Assembly: GCA_964654535.1 (NCBI GenBank)
Contig: CAZZIZ010000010.1
Coordinates: forward strand, 1-36,622
Source of the DNA: CAZZIZ01 sp964654535
Lineage (GTDB): Bacteria > Bacteroidota > Bacteroidia > Chitinophagales > UBA2359
Reading direction: 5' to 3'
Length of the DNA stretch: 36,622 nucleotides
In this document: piece after piece, positions 7,840-15,121 of the stretch
Layout of the letters: each line of letters begins with the position of its first letter
How positions within the stretch are numbered: the stretch's first letter is position 1
The notes under the pieces: generated by a model
Told to the model about the DNA's origin: nothing
Database searches by the model: none
Seen by the model: only the letters and a program-made list of their open reading frames with translations
Made by a program: the position numbers and the translations under genes

Positions 7840-9738
7840 GTGCGCAACTTCACTTTTCTTACTATCCTATTACTCAGCTCTTTTCGGCTGTTCGCGCAAT
7901 TCGATGAACCCATAGAATTCAACTCTTGGACAGGTGATCCTGTTTCAAAAATTCACTTCGCAGACTTTGATCAAGATGGAGAAACAGAAATTATAGGTAT
8001 CAATTCTGCGCGGGCTTTTAGTATTGTTGAATCAGGACAAAGCGAAATTCTGTTTTCCTTACCACAGGGACGAGAATATAGAGCAAGCGACGTACTAGAC
8101 CTAAACCAAGATGGAGACTTAGAGATTGTAATCATGACAAGTCAAAACAATAGCCTGTTTGCTAATATATATGAGCTTGAGAATGGGTCCTGGTCTTCGA
8201 GTTTGATAGAAAGCATTGGTATAACACAACAGCCATTTTTTCCAACTGAAATATTTACAGCTGAGTTAAACTCCTTCGGTCCAGTAGTTGTGTATTCAAC
8301 TAGTGTAGACATCGGCATGATAGTTTATGAAAATGGCTCGTTTAATACTAGGATCTTAGAAAACACTACTATACAGTCTTTTCAAGTTCCACTAGTTTCA
8401 CTAGTTCAAATAATGGACTACGACTTAGATGGAAAAAATGACTTAGTGTGGTTCTTTCAAGATGGCTTTTTCACATTTGAAATTTTCGTTCGCTTGTCAA
8501 ATGGAACGAGCTTTTCCGAAAGAGTTGACCTTAAATTTGATGCCCCGAACACTTCCTTTATTCCCTCAACCCCAATTTTCAATGGCCCTAATTTTTCTAT
8601 GGATGTAGACAACGATGGCGACTTGGATTTTGTAGTTAGTTCTTATGATACTCAAACCATTCATTGGATAGAAAATATAGAAAATGGCCTCCTTGCTCTA
8701 CCGCGTTTATTGGGGGTCAATTTCAGTTTTAATGAAGAGGAATTTCTTCCGAACGTTTTAGAAAAGTTCGACGTCGATGGCGATGGGTTTGAAGATTTTG
8801 TCACGGGTACTAGCACTGGTATTAGATTTCATCGAAACAGAGGCGATGCTACCTTCGAGGAAATAGTATTATTTGAAAACCCTTCAATAGCGCTGACCAT
8901 TGGCCAAATAGATGACGACGAAATACCCGATATCGCATTCAGCAGCCCAACTGAAGGTTTTCAAAATGATGCATTCGTATCCTTCGGAAACAACGATCAA
9001 ATATTAAGCACCTTCTTTGAAAACTCAGATGACATTTGTGCTGGTCAAAAGACATTTAGAAACAACAGCACCTGTCATTTCCCTTCCTCGACTATCGAGT
9101 GGGACTTTGGCAATGGAGAAATCTCCAATGACATACACCCCAGCACGAGCTATGACGAACCCGGTGAATACGAAGTTTCGCTTACCGTTTGTAATGAATC
9201 AATTTGCGACACCTCTTTCCAAAACGTTGCACTGGTAGAAGCAGATGTAATGTTACCCGACACGATTCAATTAGGCATACCATATCAATTCACAGACAAC
9301 ACCTTGTTTATAGAAAATCGCACCTGGAGTTTTGGCGACGGTGTAACCTCATCCGAAGCGAGTTTTTTGCATTCCTATTCCTTCCCTGGAATTTATTTGG
9401 TAGAGCTATTCCTCAACACCAGCGATCCTGCCGTCTGCCAGTTTGTTATTAAGAAAGAGATTGTTGTTCCACCCATCCTCGACGATAGCGATGGCTTGAT
9501 AATTTTCCCCAACCCAATGACCGAATCCTGCCAGCTTATTTTCGATAATCCAGAAAACAGAAACTTCCGCATTCAAATATTTAATAACCTAGGCCAGGAA
9601 ATATTTGATGACCAAAGAGCAGACAGTTTCTTCTACACTTTTGATAATGAGCTACTAATTGAAGGGGTTTACCATATACATTTAACCCAAAACGGCGTTT
9701 TTGTAGACACCAAAAAGCTCATTGTTGTTGAGCCCTAG
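7840..9738 (+). CDS. Secreted FG-GAP/PKD protein with T9SS sorting domain
   Basis: A 632-residue secreted protein. The signal peptide (MRNFTFLTILLLSSFRLFAQ) starts at a GTG; the ATG 4 nt upstream is in another frame and a stop lies two codons before the GTG, so the start is fixed. Residues about 30-390 form a VCBS/FG-GAP beta-propeller with calcium-binding loops of the DxDxDG type at 42-49, 87-94, 193-200, 255-262 and 311-318. Two PKD-like domains follow (about 398-468 with WDFGNGE, and 478-545 with WSFGDG). The end (about 551-632) starts FPNPM and is a T9SS type A sorting domain, which directs export to the cell surface. Four or more cysteines lie in the first PKD domain. Probable role: surface or secreted adhesion; no enzyme motif is seen. 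It stands alone between two housekeeping blocks. Confidence 0.9.
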   Translation: MRNFTFLTILLLSSFRLFAQFDEPIEFNSWTGDPVSKIHFADFDQDGETEIIGINSARAFSIVESGQSEILFSLPQGREYRASDVLDLNQDGDLEIVIMTSQNNSLFANIYELENGSWSSSLIESIGITQQPFFPTEIFTAELNSFGPVVVYSTSVDIGMIVYENGSFNTRILENTTIQSFQVPLVSLVQIMDYDLDGKNDLVWFFQDGFFTFEIFVRLSNGTSFSERVDLKFDAPNTSFIPSTPIFNGPNFSMDVDNDGDLDFVVSSYDTQTIHWIENIENGLLALPRLLGVNFSFNEEEFLPNVLEKFDVDGDGFEDFVTGTSTGIRFHRNRGDATFEEIVLFENPSIALTIGQIDDDEIPDIAFSSPTEGFQNDAFVSFGNNDQILSTFFENSDDICAGQKTFRNNSTCHFPSSTIEWDFGNGEISNDIHPSTSYDEPGEYEVSLTVCNESICDTSFQNVALVEADVMLPDTIQLGIPYQFTDNTLFIENRTWSFGDGVTSSEASFLHSYSFPGIYLVELFLNTSDPAVCQFVIKKEIVVPPILDDSDGLIIFPNPMTESCQLIFDNPENRNFRIQIFNNLGQEIFDDQRADSFFYTFDNELLIEGVYHIHLTQNGVFVDTKKLIVVEP

Positions 9739-9871
9739 ACTTTATTTGTGTTCATTTAACACTAAATAATGTGATTTCTTGCATCATTTTTGCGTTTACT
9801 CGAAAGAAAGGACTTGATTGAGTGCATTTCCAACGGAATTGATTCAAATTTAGCCTGCAAAAACAACGCTA

Positions 9872-12625
9872 ATGGGTGCCGAAAATTTTATCGCTAATGC
9901 TCATCCCAATTATATAGACACACTATATAGGGAATTTCAGAACAACAATGCATCGGTAGACGATAGCTGGAAAAAATTCTTTGAGGGCTTCGAGTTTGCT
10001 ATTGCCAGTGGACAAGCGCCAAATGCTTTGGCCACTTCAAACGGTAAAAGTGGAGGCAGTGTCTCTAGCAGCGATTTTGATCAAGAACTGAAAGTGTATG
10101 TTCTTATTCAACGCTACAGAGTTAATGCCCACCTGATTGCCGATACAAACCCAATTCGTGCTAGAAAAAATCGCACCCCGGATCTTGCTTTAGATAAAGT
10201 AGGACTAAGCAAAAGCGACCTCACAAAAGAATTTGCCATTGGTAAAGAGCTGGGACTGGGCAAAACAAGTTTGCAAAATATTCTCGATTGGCTCAAAGAA
10301 ACCTACGCAGGTAGTTTCGGTATAGAGTATCAATACATCCGTGATGCCGAAAGAAGGCATTGGCTAAGAGAAAAGTTTGAAAAGCGCCCGCGCGACTACA
10401 ACTTCTCTTTTGAAAAAAAGAAACGCATCCTCAAAAAACTTAACGAAACAACGGTGCTCGAAAAGTTTTTGGGTACTAAGTACTTAGGTGAAAAAAGGTT
10501 TTCCCTAGAAGGTGGTGAGTCCACAATTCCAGCACTCGATGCCATCATTAATAAAAGTGCAGAACTTGGTGTAAACGAAGTCATAATAGGAATGGCGCAC
10601 AGAGGGCGTTTGAACGTCTTAGCCAACATAATGGGCAAGACCTACGCCGAAATATTCAACGAGTTCGAGGGCAGCGCACCAAATGAACAAACCATGGGCG
10701 ACGGAGATGTTAAGTACCACATGGGCTTTTCATCAATTCATAAAGCCAAAAACGATAAAGATGTTCACTTAAAGCTAACTCCAAACCCTTCACACCTAGA
10801 AGCTGTAAACCCAGTAGTAGAAGGCTTTGCTAGAGCGAAGGCGGATGCAGTTTACAAATCGGACTACGATAAAATTTTACCCATTCTCATACATGGAGAC
10901 GCAGCCATAGCTGGCCAAGGTATCGTGTATGAAGTTGTGCAAATGTCTAAGCTAGAAGGTTACTATACCGGAGGAACCATTCATTACGTAATAAACAATC
11001 AAATAGGTTTTACCACCGATTTTGATGACGCACGTTCCTCCGATTACTGTACCAGTGTAGCTAGTACCATTCAAGCTCCAGTAATTCATGTAAACGGAGA
11101 CGATGTCGAGGCTGTGGTATATGCTTCCGAGGTCGCGGCAGAATGGCGCGAAAAATTCAACTCAGATATTTTTATCGATATGGTTTGTTACCGTAAGCAC
11201 GGACACAATGAAGCAGACGACCCCAAGTTCACTCAGCCAACATTTTATTCCTTAATAGACAAGCACGACAATCCACGCGACATCTATATACAGAAACTAA
11301 CCCAGCGAGGTGATATTGAAAAAACCCTAGCAGAGAAAATGGACAAAGACTTCTGGGGGCAATTGCAGGACCGTTTAGATATGGTCAAGCAAAAACCGCT
11401 TCCGGTAGTTTACCAAGAACCAGACCTAGCATGGAAGGCGCTTAGGCCCTCGAAGCCATCCGATTTTAAAAGTTCTCCAAAAACAGCAATTAGCAAAAAA
11501 GCAATTGCCAATATTGTTAAAGGAATGATAAAACTTCCTGAAGGATTCACTCCTTTGAGAAAGGCGAACAAAATGCTAGAAGGTCGTCGCAAACTAATGC
11601 GCGATCAGAAAACGGTAGACTGGGCCGGAGCGGAACTACTCGCCTATGGTTCTATTCTTATAGAAGGCAAGAACATTCGTATGAGCGGTCAAGATGTTAA
11701 GCGTGGAACATTCTCACATAGACACGCGGTTATTTTCGACGAGAAAACAAACGAGCAGCACAACCGACTAAACTTCATACAGGAAAAGCAGGGCAAGATG
11801 AAAATTTACAATTCACTACTAAGTGAATTTGGTGTCCTGGGTTTTGAGTTTGGTTACTCCATAGCTTCGCCTGACAATCTGGTTATTTGGGAAGCGCAGT
11901 TTGGCGACTTTACCAATGGCGCCCAAACCATAATTGATCAGTTCATCAGTTCTTGTGAAAGTAAGTGGAACATACAAAGTGGTCTAGTAATGTTACTACC
12001 GCACGGATACGAAGGCCAGGGGCCAGAGCACAGTAGCGCACGCTTAGAGCGCTTTCTACAAATGGGTGCCGAGAACAACATCTCGATTACCAACATTACC
12101 AGCCCATCGAATTTCTTTCATGTATTCCGTCGCCAACTAGAGAGGCCATTCCGCAAACCACTTATTAACATGTCTCCAAAGTCTTTACTGCGTCACCCTA
12201 AGTGTATCAGTAGTATCGATGAGATTTCAACTGGTGGATTCCGAGAAATCATAGAAGACGACAACACGCTGAGTTCAGGCAAGGTGACCAGAGTAATTTT
12301 CTGTTCAGGAAAAGTTTATTACGATCTGCTCGCTAAAAAAGAAGCAGACAAAAGAAAAGATGTTGCCATTATAAGAATCGAACAACTGTATCCATTGGCA
12401 ACGGAAGTGATTGACAAAATTCTCAAGAAGTACAAAAACGCAGAGCCGTTTTGGGTTCAGGAAGAGCCTGAAAACATGGGCGCTTACGGTTACATACTGA
12501 GACACTATCCAGAAATAGCTGAGACCAGTGTTTGCAGAAAAGCAAGCGCCTCTCCAGCTACAGGATACAAAAAAATACATCTAAAAGAACAAGCTGATAT
12601 TGTTGATCAAGCCTTTAAAAAGTAA
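9872..12625 (+). CDS. sucA: 2-oxoglutarate dehydrogenase E1 component
   Basis: The thiamine-diphosphate decarboxylase of the 2-oxoglutarate dehydrogenase complex: it decarboxylates 2-oxoglutarate and passes the succinyl group to the lipoyl arm of E2 in the TCA cycle. The 917 residues agree with the family (E. coli 933). Visible marks are the short N-terminal region that binds E2 (IANAHPNYIDTLYREF), MAHRGRLNVLANIMGK near 246-261, the ThDP/Mg site HGDAAIAGQGIVYEV near 343-357 and NNQIGFTT near 372-379, and YRKHGHNEADDP near 447-458. The C-terminal third is a transketolase-like domain (LLPHGYEGQGPEHSS, EEPENMGAYG). sucB starts 3 nt after its stop, so both are translated from one message. Confidence 0.98.
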   Translation: MGAENFIANAHPNYIDTLYREFQNNNASVDDSWKKFFEGFEFAIASGQAPNALATSNGKSGGSVSSSDFDQELKVYVLIQRYRVNAHLIADTNPIRARKNRTPDLALDKVGLSKSDLTKEFAIGKELGLGKTSLQNILDWLKETYAGSFGIEYQYIRDAERRHWLREKFEKRPRDYNFSFEKKKRILKKLNETTVLEKFLGTKYLGEKRFSLEGGESTIPALDAIINKSAELGVNEVIIGMAHRGRLNVLANIMGKTYAEIFNEFEGSAPNEQTMGDGDVKYHMGFSSIHKAKNDKDVHLKLTPNPSHLEAVNPVVEGFARAKADAVYKSDYDKILPILIHGDAAIAGQGIVYEVVQMSKLEGYYTGGTIHYVINNQIGFTTDFDDARSSDYCTSVASTIQAPVIHVNGDDVEAVVYASEVAAEWREKFNSDIFIDMVCYRKHGHNEADDPKFTQPTFYSLIDKHDNPRDIYIQKLTQRGDIEKTLAEKMDKDFWGQLQDRLDMVKQKPLPVVYQEPDLAWKALRPSKPSDFKSSPKTAISKKAIANIVKGMIKLPEGFTPLRKANKMLEGRRKLMRDQKTVDWAGAELLAYGSILIEGKNIRMSGQDVKRGTFSHRHAVIFDEKTNEQHNRLNFIQEKQGKMKIYNSLLSEFGVLGFEFGYSIASPDNLVIWEAQFGDFTNGAQTIIDQFISSCESKWNIQSGLVMLLPHGYEGQGPEHSSARLERFLQMGAENNISITNITSPSNFFHVFRRQLERPFRKPLINMSPKSLLRHPKCISSIDEISTGGFREIIEDDNTLSSGKVTRVIFCSGKVYYDLLAKKEADKRKDVAIIRIEQLYPLATEVIDKILKKYKNAEPFWVQEEPENMGAYGYILRHYPEIAETSVCRKASASPATGYKKIHLKEQADIVDQAFKK

Positions 12626-12628
12626 ATC

Positions 12629-13873
12629 ATGGTTTTAGAAATCAAAGTGCCAAATATTGGCGAATCAATAACGGAAGTAACCTTAGCATCTTGGTTAATA
12701 GAAGAGGGTGAATATGTAGAAATGGATCAAGCCATTTGCGAACTCGAATCCGACAAGGCGACGCTGGAGTTACCTGCAGAAAAAGCGGGTATCGTAAAGT
12801 TTGTCGCTTCAGTAGACGACGACTTAGCCATAGGTGATATGGTTTGTACCATAGACACCTCGGCCAAGGCGCCAACTAAAGTCGCGCCAGCGAAAGAAGA
12901 GGCGGTAGTCGCAGAACCGAAAAAGGAAGCGGCTCAAGAAAAACACTCAAGTCCCACTCCAGTTGCAACCAGTGCTGAGACAGAATCTATTACTCCGGTC
13001 GCAGCAGCAATGCTTAAAGAACACGGATTAAGTGCAAGTAGTATATCAGGAACAGGGCCAAACGGTCGAATAGTTAAAGAAGATGTTGCGCGAGCGCTTT
13101 CTTCCAAAAATGGAAACGGAAGCAGCAACGGCTCTGCAAAAACACCGGCTGCACCCGCACCTGTTTTAGGAGGACGAGGAGTTCGTCGAGAAAAAATGTC
13201 GCGACTGCGCAGAACAATTGCCGCGCATTTGGTAAACGCCAAAAACAATACGGCTATGCTCACCACTTTCAACGAAGTGGATCTAACCGAGATTAAAGCC
13301 ATTCGCGCCAAATACAAAGAGAGCTTTAAAGAGAAGCACCAAATTGGTCTTGGCTTTATGGGCTTTTTCACCAAAGCTTGCACCATTGCTTTACAAGAAT
13401 TTCCCAATGTAAACGCGCAACTCGATGGAGAAGAACTAATTTTTCACGACTTCGTGGACATATCTATGGCTATATCAACCCCAAAAGGATTGGTAACACC
13501 AGTATTACGAAATGTCGAAACAATGGACCTTTCGCAAATAGAAAAAGGCATCAAAGCACTGGCGCTAAAAGGGCGTGAAGGAAAAATTCAACTCGCAGAT
13601 TTAGAGGGTGGCACATTCACAATTAGCAACGGCGGCGTGTTCGGTTCACTACAATCGACACCAATAATAAATGCACCACAAACTGCCATACTTGGAATGC
13701 ACGCCATCAAGGACAGACCAGTAGCCATCAATGGAGAAGTGGTAATACGCCCAATGATGTATCTAGCGCTTAGCTATGACCACCGCGTTATAGATGGTAA
13801 GGGCGCAGTAAGCTTTTTGGTAAAAGTCAAAGAACTACTCGAAGATCCAATTCGTTTGATCCTCGACTTGTAG
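12629..13873 (+). CDS. sucB: Dihydrolipoyllysine-residue succinyltransferase (E2)
   Basis: The core acyltransferase of the 2-oxoglutarate dehydrogenase complex; it moves the succinyl group from lipoate to coenzyme A. Domains in order: a single lipoyl domain (residues 1-77) with the lipoylated Lys43 in ESDKATLE; an alanine/proline/lysine-rich linker (78-118); the peripheral-subunit binding domain (about 121-157, ITPVAAAMLKEHGL and GRIVKEDV); a second Gly/Ser/Asn linker; and the catalytic domain (about 185-414), ending with the active-site SYDHRVIDG, where His385 and Asp389 are the catalytic pair. The length of 414 is normal. No E3 (lpd) gene follows; instead a pair of structured repeats begins 56 nt after the stop. 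Confidence 0.98.
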   Translation: MVLEIKVPNIGESITEVTLASWLIEEGEYVEMDQAICELESDKATLELPAEKAGIVKFVASVDDDLAIGDMVCTIDTSAKAPTKVAPAKEEAVVAEPKKEAAQEKHSSPTPVATSAETESITPVAAAMLKEHGLSASSISGTGPNGRIVKEDVARALSSKNGNGSSNGSAKTPAAPAPVLGGRGVRREKMSRLRRTIAAHLVNAKNNTAMLTTFNEVDLTEIKAIRAKYKESFKEKHQIGLGFMGFFTKACTIALQEFPNVNAQLDGEELIFHDFVDISMAISTPKGLVTPVLRNVETMDLSQIEKGIKALALKGREGKIQLADLEGGTFTISNGGVFGSLQSTPIINAPQTAILGMHAIKDRPVAINGEVVIRPMMYLALSYDHRVIDGKGAVSFLVKVKELLEDPIRLILDL

Positions 13874-13929
13874 GTTGTGTTAGCGCTTCTCATTTTTGAA
13901 GCAATTATTTTAATTACATTTATTGAGAT

Positions 13930-14117
13930 GGGCGTGACCCCATGTCGGCCAATCTTTATGTTGGGCTAAGCCCAACAAGCCAAGGCTGCACAAGGGGTCG
14001 GGCTTTCGGCAGTCGCTCTGTTCTGCTTCAGGCAAAAAGTCTCTCTAGCTCTGAAGAGCTAAAGACTTTTCTTGCCTTCAGCAACAGGAGCTTCAACAAT
14101 GCCTCCATCCCTCACGC
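13930..14117 (+). repeat. Structured intergenic repeat, copy A1 (188 bp)
   Basis: The first of four related elements. It starts GGGCGTGACCCC and ends ATCCCTCACGC; the ends pair (GCGTGA with TCACGC). Stem I is formed by GACCCC (13936-13941) and GGGGTC (13994-13999), with a nested 7-bp hairpin GTTGGGC/GCCCAAC (13960-13976). A conserved box GGTCGGGCTTTCGG follows (13996-14009). Hairpin II covers 14015-14091, with outer arms GCTCTGTT and AACAGGAGC and an apical stem TAGCTC/GAGCTA around a TGAA loop (14046-14061). It lies after sucB in the same direction, probably in its 3' UTR. It resembles copy C most, both having the TAGCTC tip. No protein-coding signal. Confidence 0.85.
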
Positions 14118-14123
14118 ATTTTT

Positions 14124-14305
14124 GCGACAGGGATATGGAGGGTAGCGACGTAGGAGCTAGTGCTGTAGCGGGCTTCGCTTATATAGCTTACCGCCCAAGC
14201 GGTAGAAGTTATATAGCTGCGAAGACGACACAGTACCGGAGCGAAGCGAAGCCCGGAGAAGCCCGGTCTTAAATTTTCAATTCATTGAAAATTTAAGAGT
14301 CGCCC
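14124..14305 (-). repeat. Structured intergenic repeat, copy A2 (182 bp), inverted
   Basis: Read on the minus strand it starts GGGCGAC and ends ATATCCCTGTCGC, so the terminal stem is GCGAC/GTCGC rather than GCGTGA/TCACGC. Stem I is a perfect 14-bp hairpin, 14267-14280 with 14285-14298, around a 4-nt loop. The central box reads CCGGGCTTCTCCGG. Hairpin II spans 14173-14224, with the tip TACCGC/GCGGTA (14189-14204) around a 4-nt loop. It is joined tail to tail with A1 through six bases (14118-14123), and the two 3' ends form a long hairpin (CCTCCAT..CCCT with AGGGATATGGAGG). The 5' end of the element is 12 bp before the start codon at 14318. Confidence 0.83.
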
Positions 14306-14317
14306 AAAAAATGATTA

Positions 14318-15061
14318 ATGGTGAAAACGTCTAAGTATATTCTTTGTGCTTTTTTATTCTGCATTGCCTTGCCCTTGTTCAGTCAGGACAACTTGTCCGA
14401 AGAAAAATTTCCAGCCATTAAAGGTCTAGTCCTCATAGATATACTTTCGCCCATTGCTGAAGTTGGCGAACTACACTTAGGATATGAAATTGCGCTAAAC
14501 AGAACCAAAAAGGCCAGTGTTTTATTCGAAGGCTTTGTTGGCTTATCCAAAAGAAATCTGGTTGATGAGGCAGCTGAACTTGGCGAAGATCAGCGCTTAA
14601 CAAAATTTGATCCATCCAAAAGAAATTTTGGACTGGGTGTGCATCTGAGAAAGTATGGTTTTGATGCTCCTTATAGTTGGTACATTGGCTTGTTCAGTTC
14701 TTTTAAGCGATACCACTTCAATGTAACGGAAGGAAATTGTGAGGGCAGTTCCTTTGTTGGTTGCCCCGTTAGTTTGCGCAGTTTATACGTGAAGTTTGAA
14801 AATTTTAGATACGGTGTTGATTTGGGCTTCAACAAAAAGATTACGGAGAAATTCTTTTTAAACGTTTCATTAGAACTTGGAGGCCAGAGGATTTTCAGCG
14901 AGCGCAGTATACCCTATGATTTTGTTCCTCTGCTCCAACCCTTTGGCGGAACGTTTGACAGATCTGTCCGAGACCTACTCAGAGACCCTGGTGGCAGGCC
15001 CGATGGCGGCAACCGACGCTATTCAAACTTCCAGATAGCCTTAGCTTTCGCTATACGCTAA
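14318..15061 (+). CDS. Predicted outer-membrane beta-barrel protein, unknown family
   Basis: A 247-residue protein with a signal peptide ending ALPLFSQ (about residue 22). The mature sequence alternates aromatic beta strands and polar turns (for example GVHLRKYGF, YSWYIGLFSSFKRYHF, FFLNVSLELGGQ) and ends with the strand NFQIALAFAIR, as in small outer-membrane barrels of the DUF3575/OmpW-like kind; I cannot name the family with confidence. Two cysteines (in NCEGSSFVGC, about 145-154) sit in a predicted outer loop and may form a disulfide. The ATG at 14318 is directly followed by the signal peptide, so the start is good. The gene follows repeat copy A2 by 12 bp and precedes hemC by 60 bp. No promoter of the standard type was found directly upstream. 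Confidence 0.72.
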   Translation: MVKTSKYILCAFLFCIALPLFSQDNLSEEKFPAIKGLVLIDILSPIAEVGELHLGYEIALNRTKKASVLFEGFVGLSKRNLVDEAAELGEDQRLTKFDPSKRNFGLGVHLRKYGFDAPYSWYIGLFSSFKRYHFNVTEGNCEGSSFVGCPVSLRSLYVKFENFRYGVDLGFNKKITEKFFLNVSLELGGQRIFSERSIPYDFVPLLQPFGGTFDRSVRDLLRDPGGRPDGGNRRYSNFQIALAFAIR

Positions 15062-15121
15062 TAAGATTTATCGCTTTCTTGCTCGAACTTCTCTATATTA
15101 TGCTCTCGTAGTATAACAACC

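Noticed and set aside
9739..9871. Riboswitch or strong promoter upstream of sucA.
   Set aside because: Only a weak -7-like match (CATTTTTG, 9785-9792) is seen and no structured leader could be recognised.
13942..14272. Two open frames (13942-14145 and 14072-14272) inside repeats A1 and A2.
   Set aside because: They lie over the hairpins, have no signal or family likeness, and the base pattern is explained by pairing of the two elements. Not called as genes.
13930..14305. Identity of the repeats with HEARO/IscB-type guide RNA or a group II intron.
   Set aside because: No nuclease or reverse transcriptase frame is nearby, and I could not match the known consensus of these RNAs. Left open as an unnamed structured repeat.
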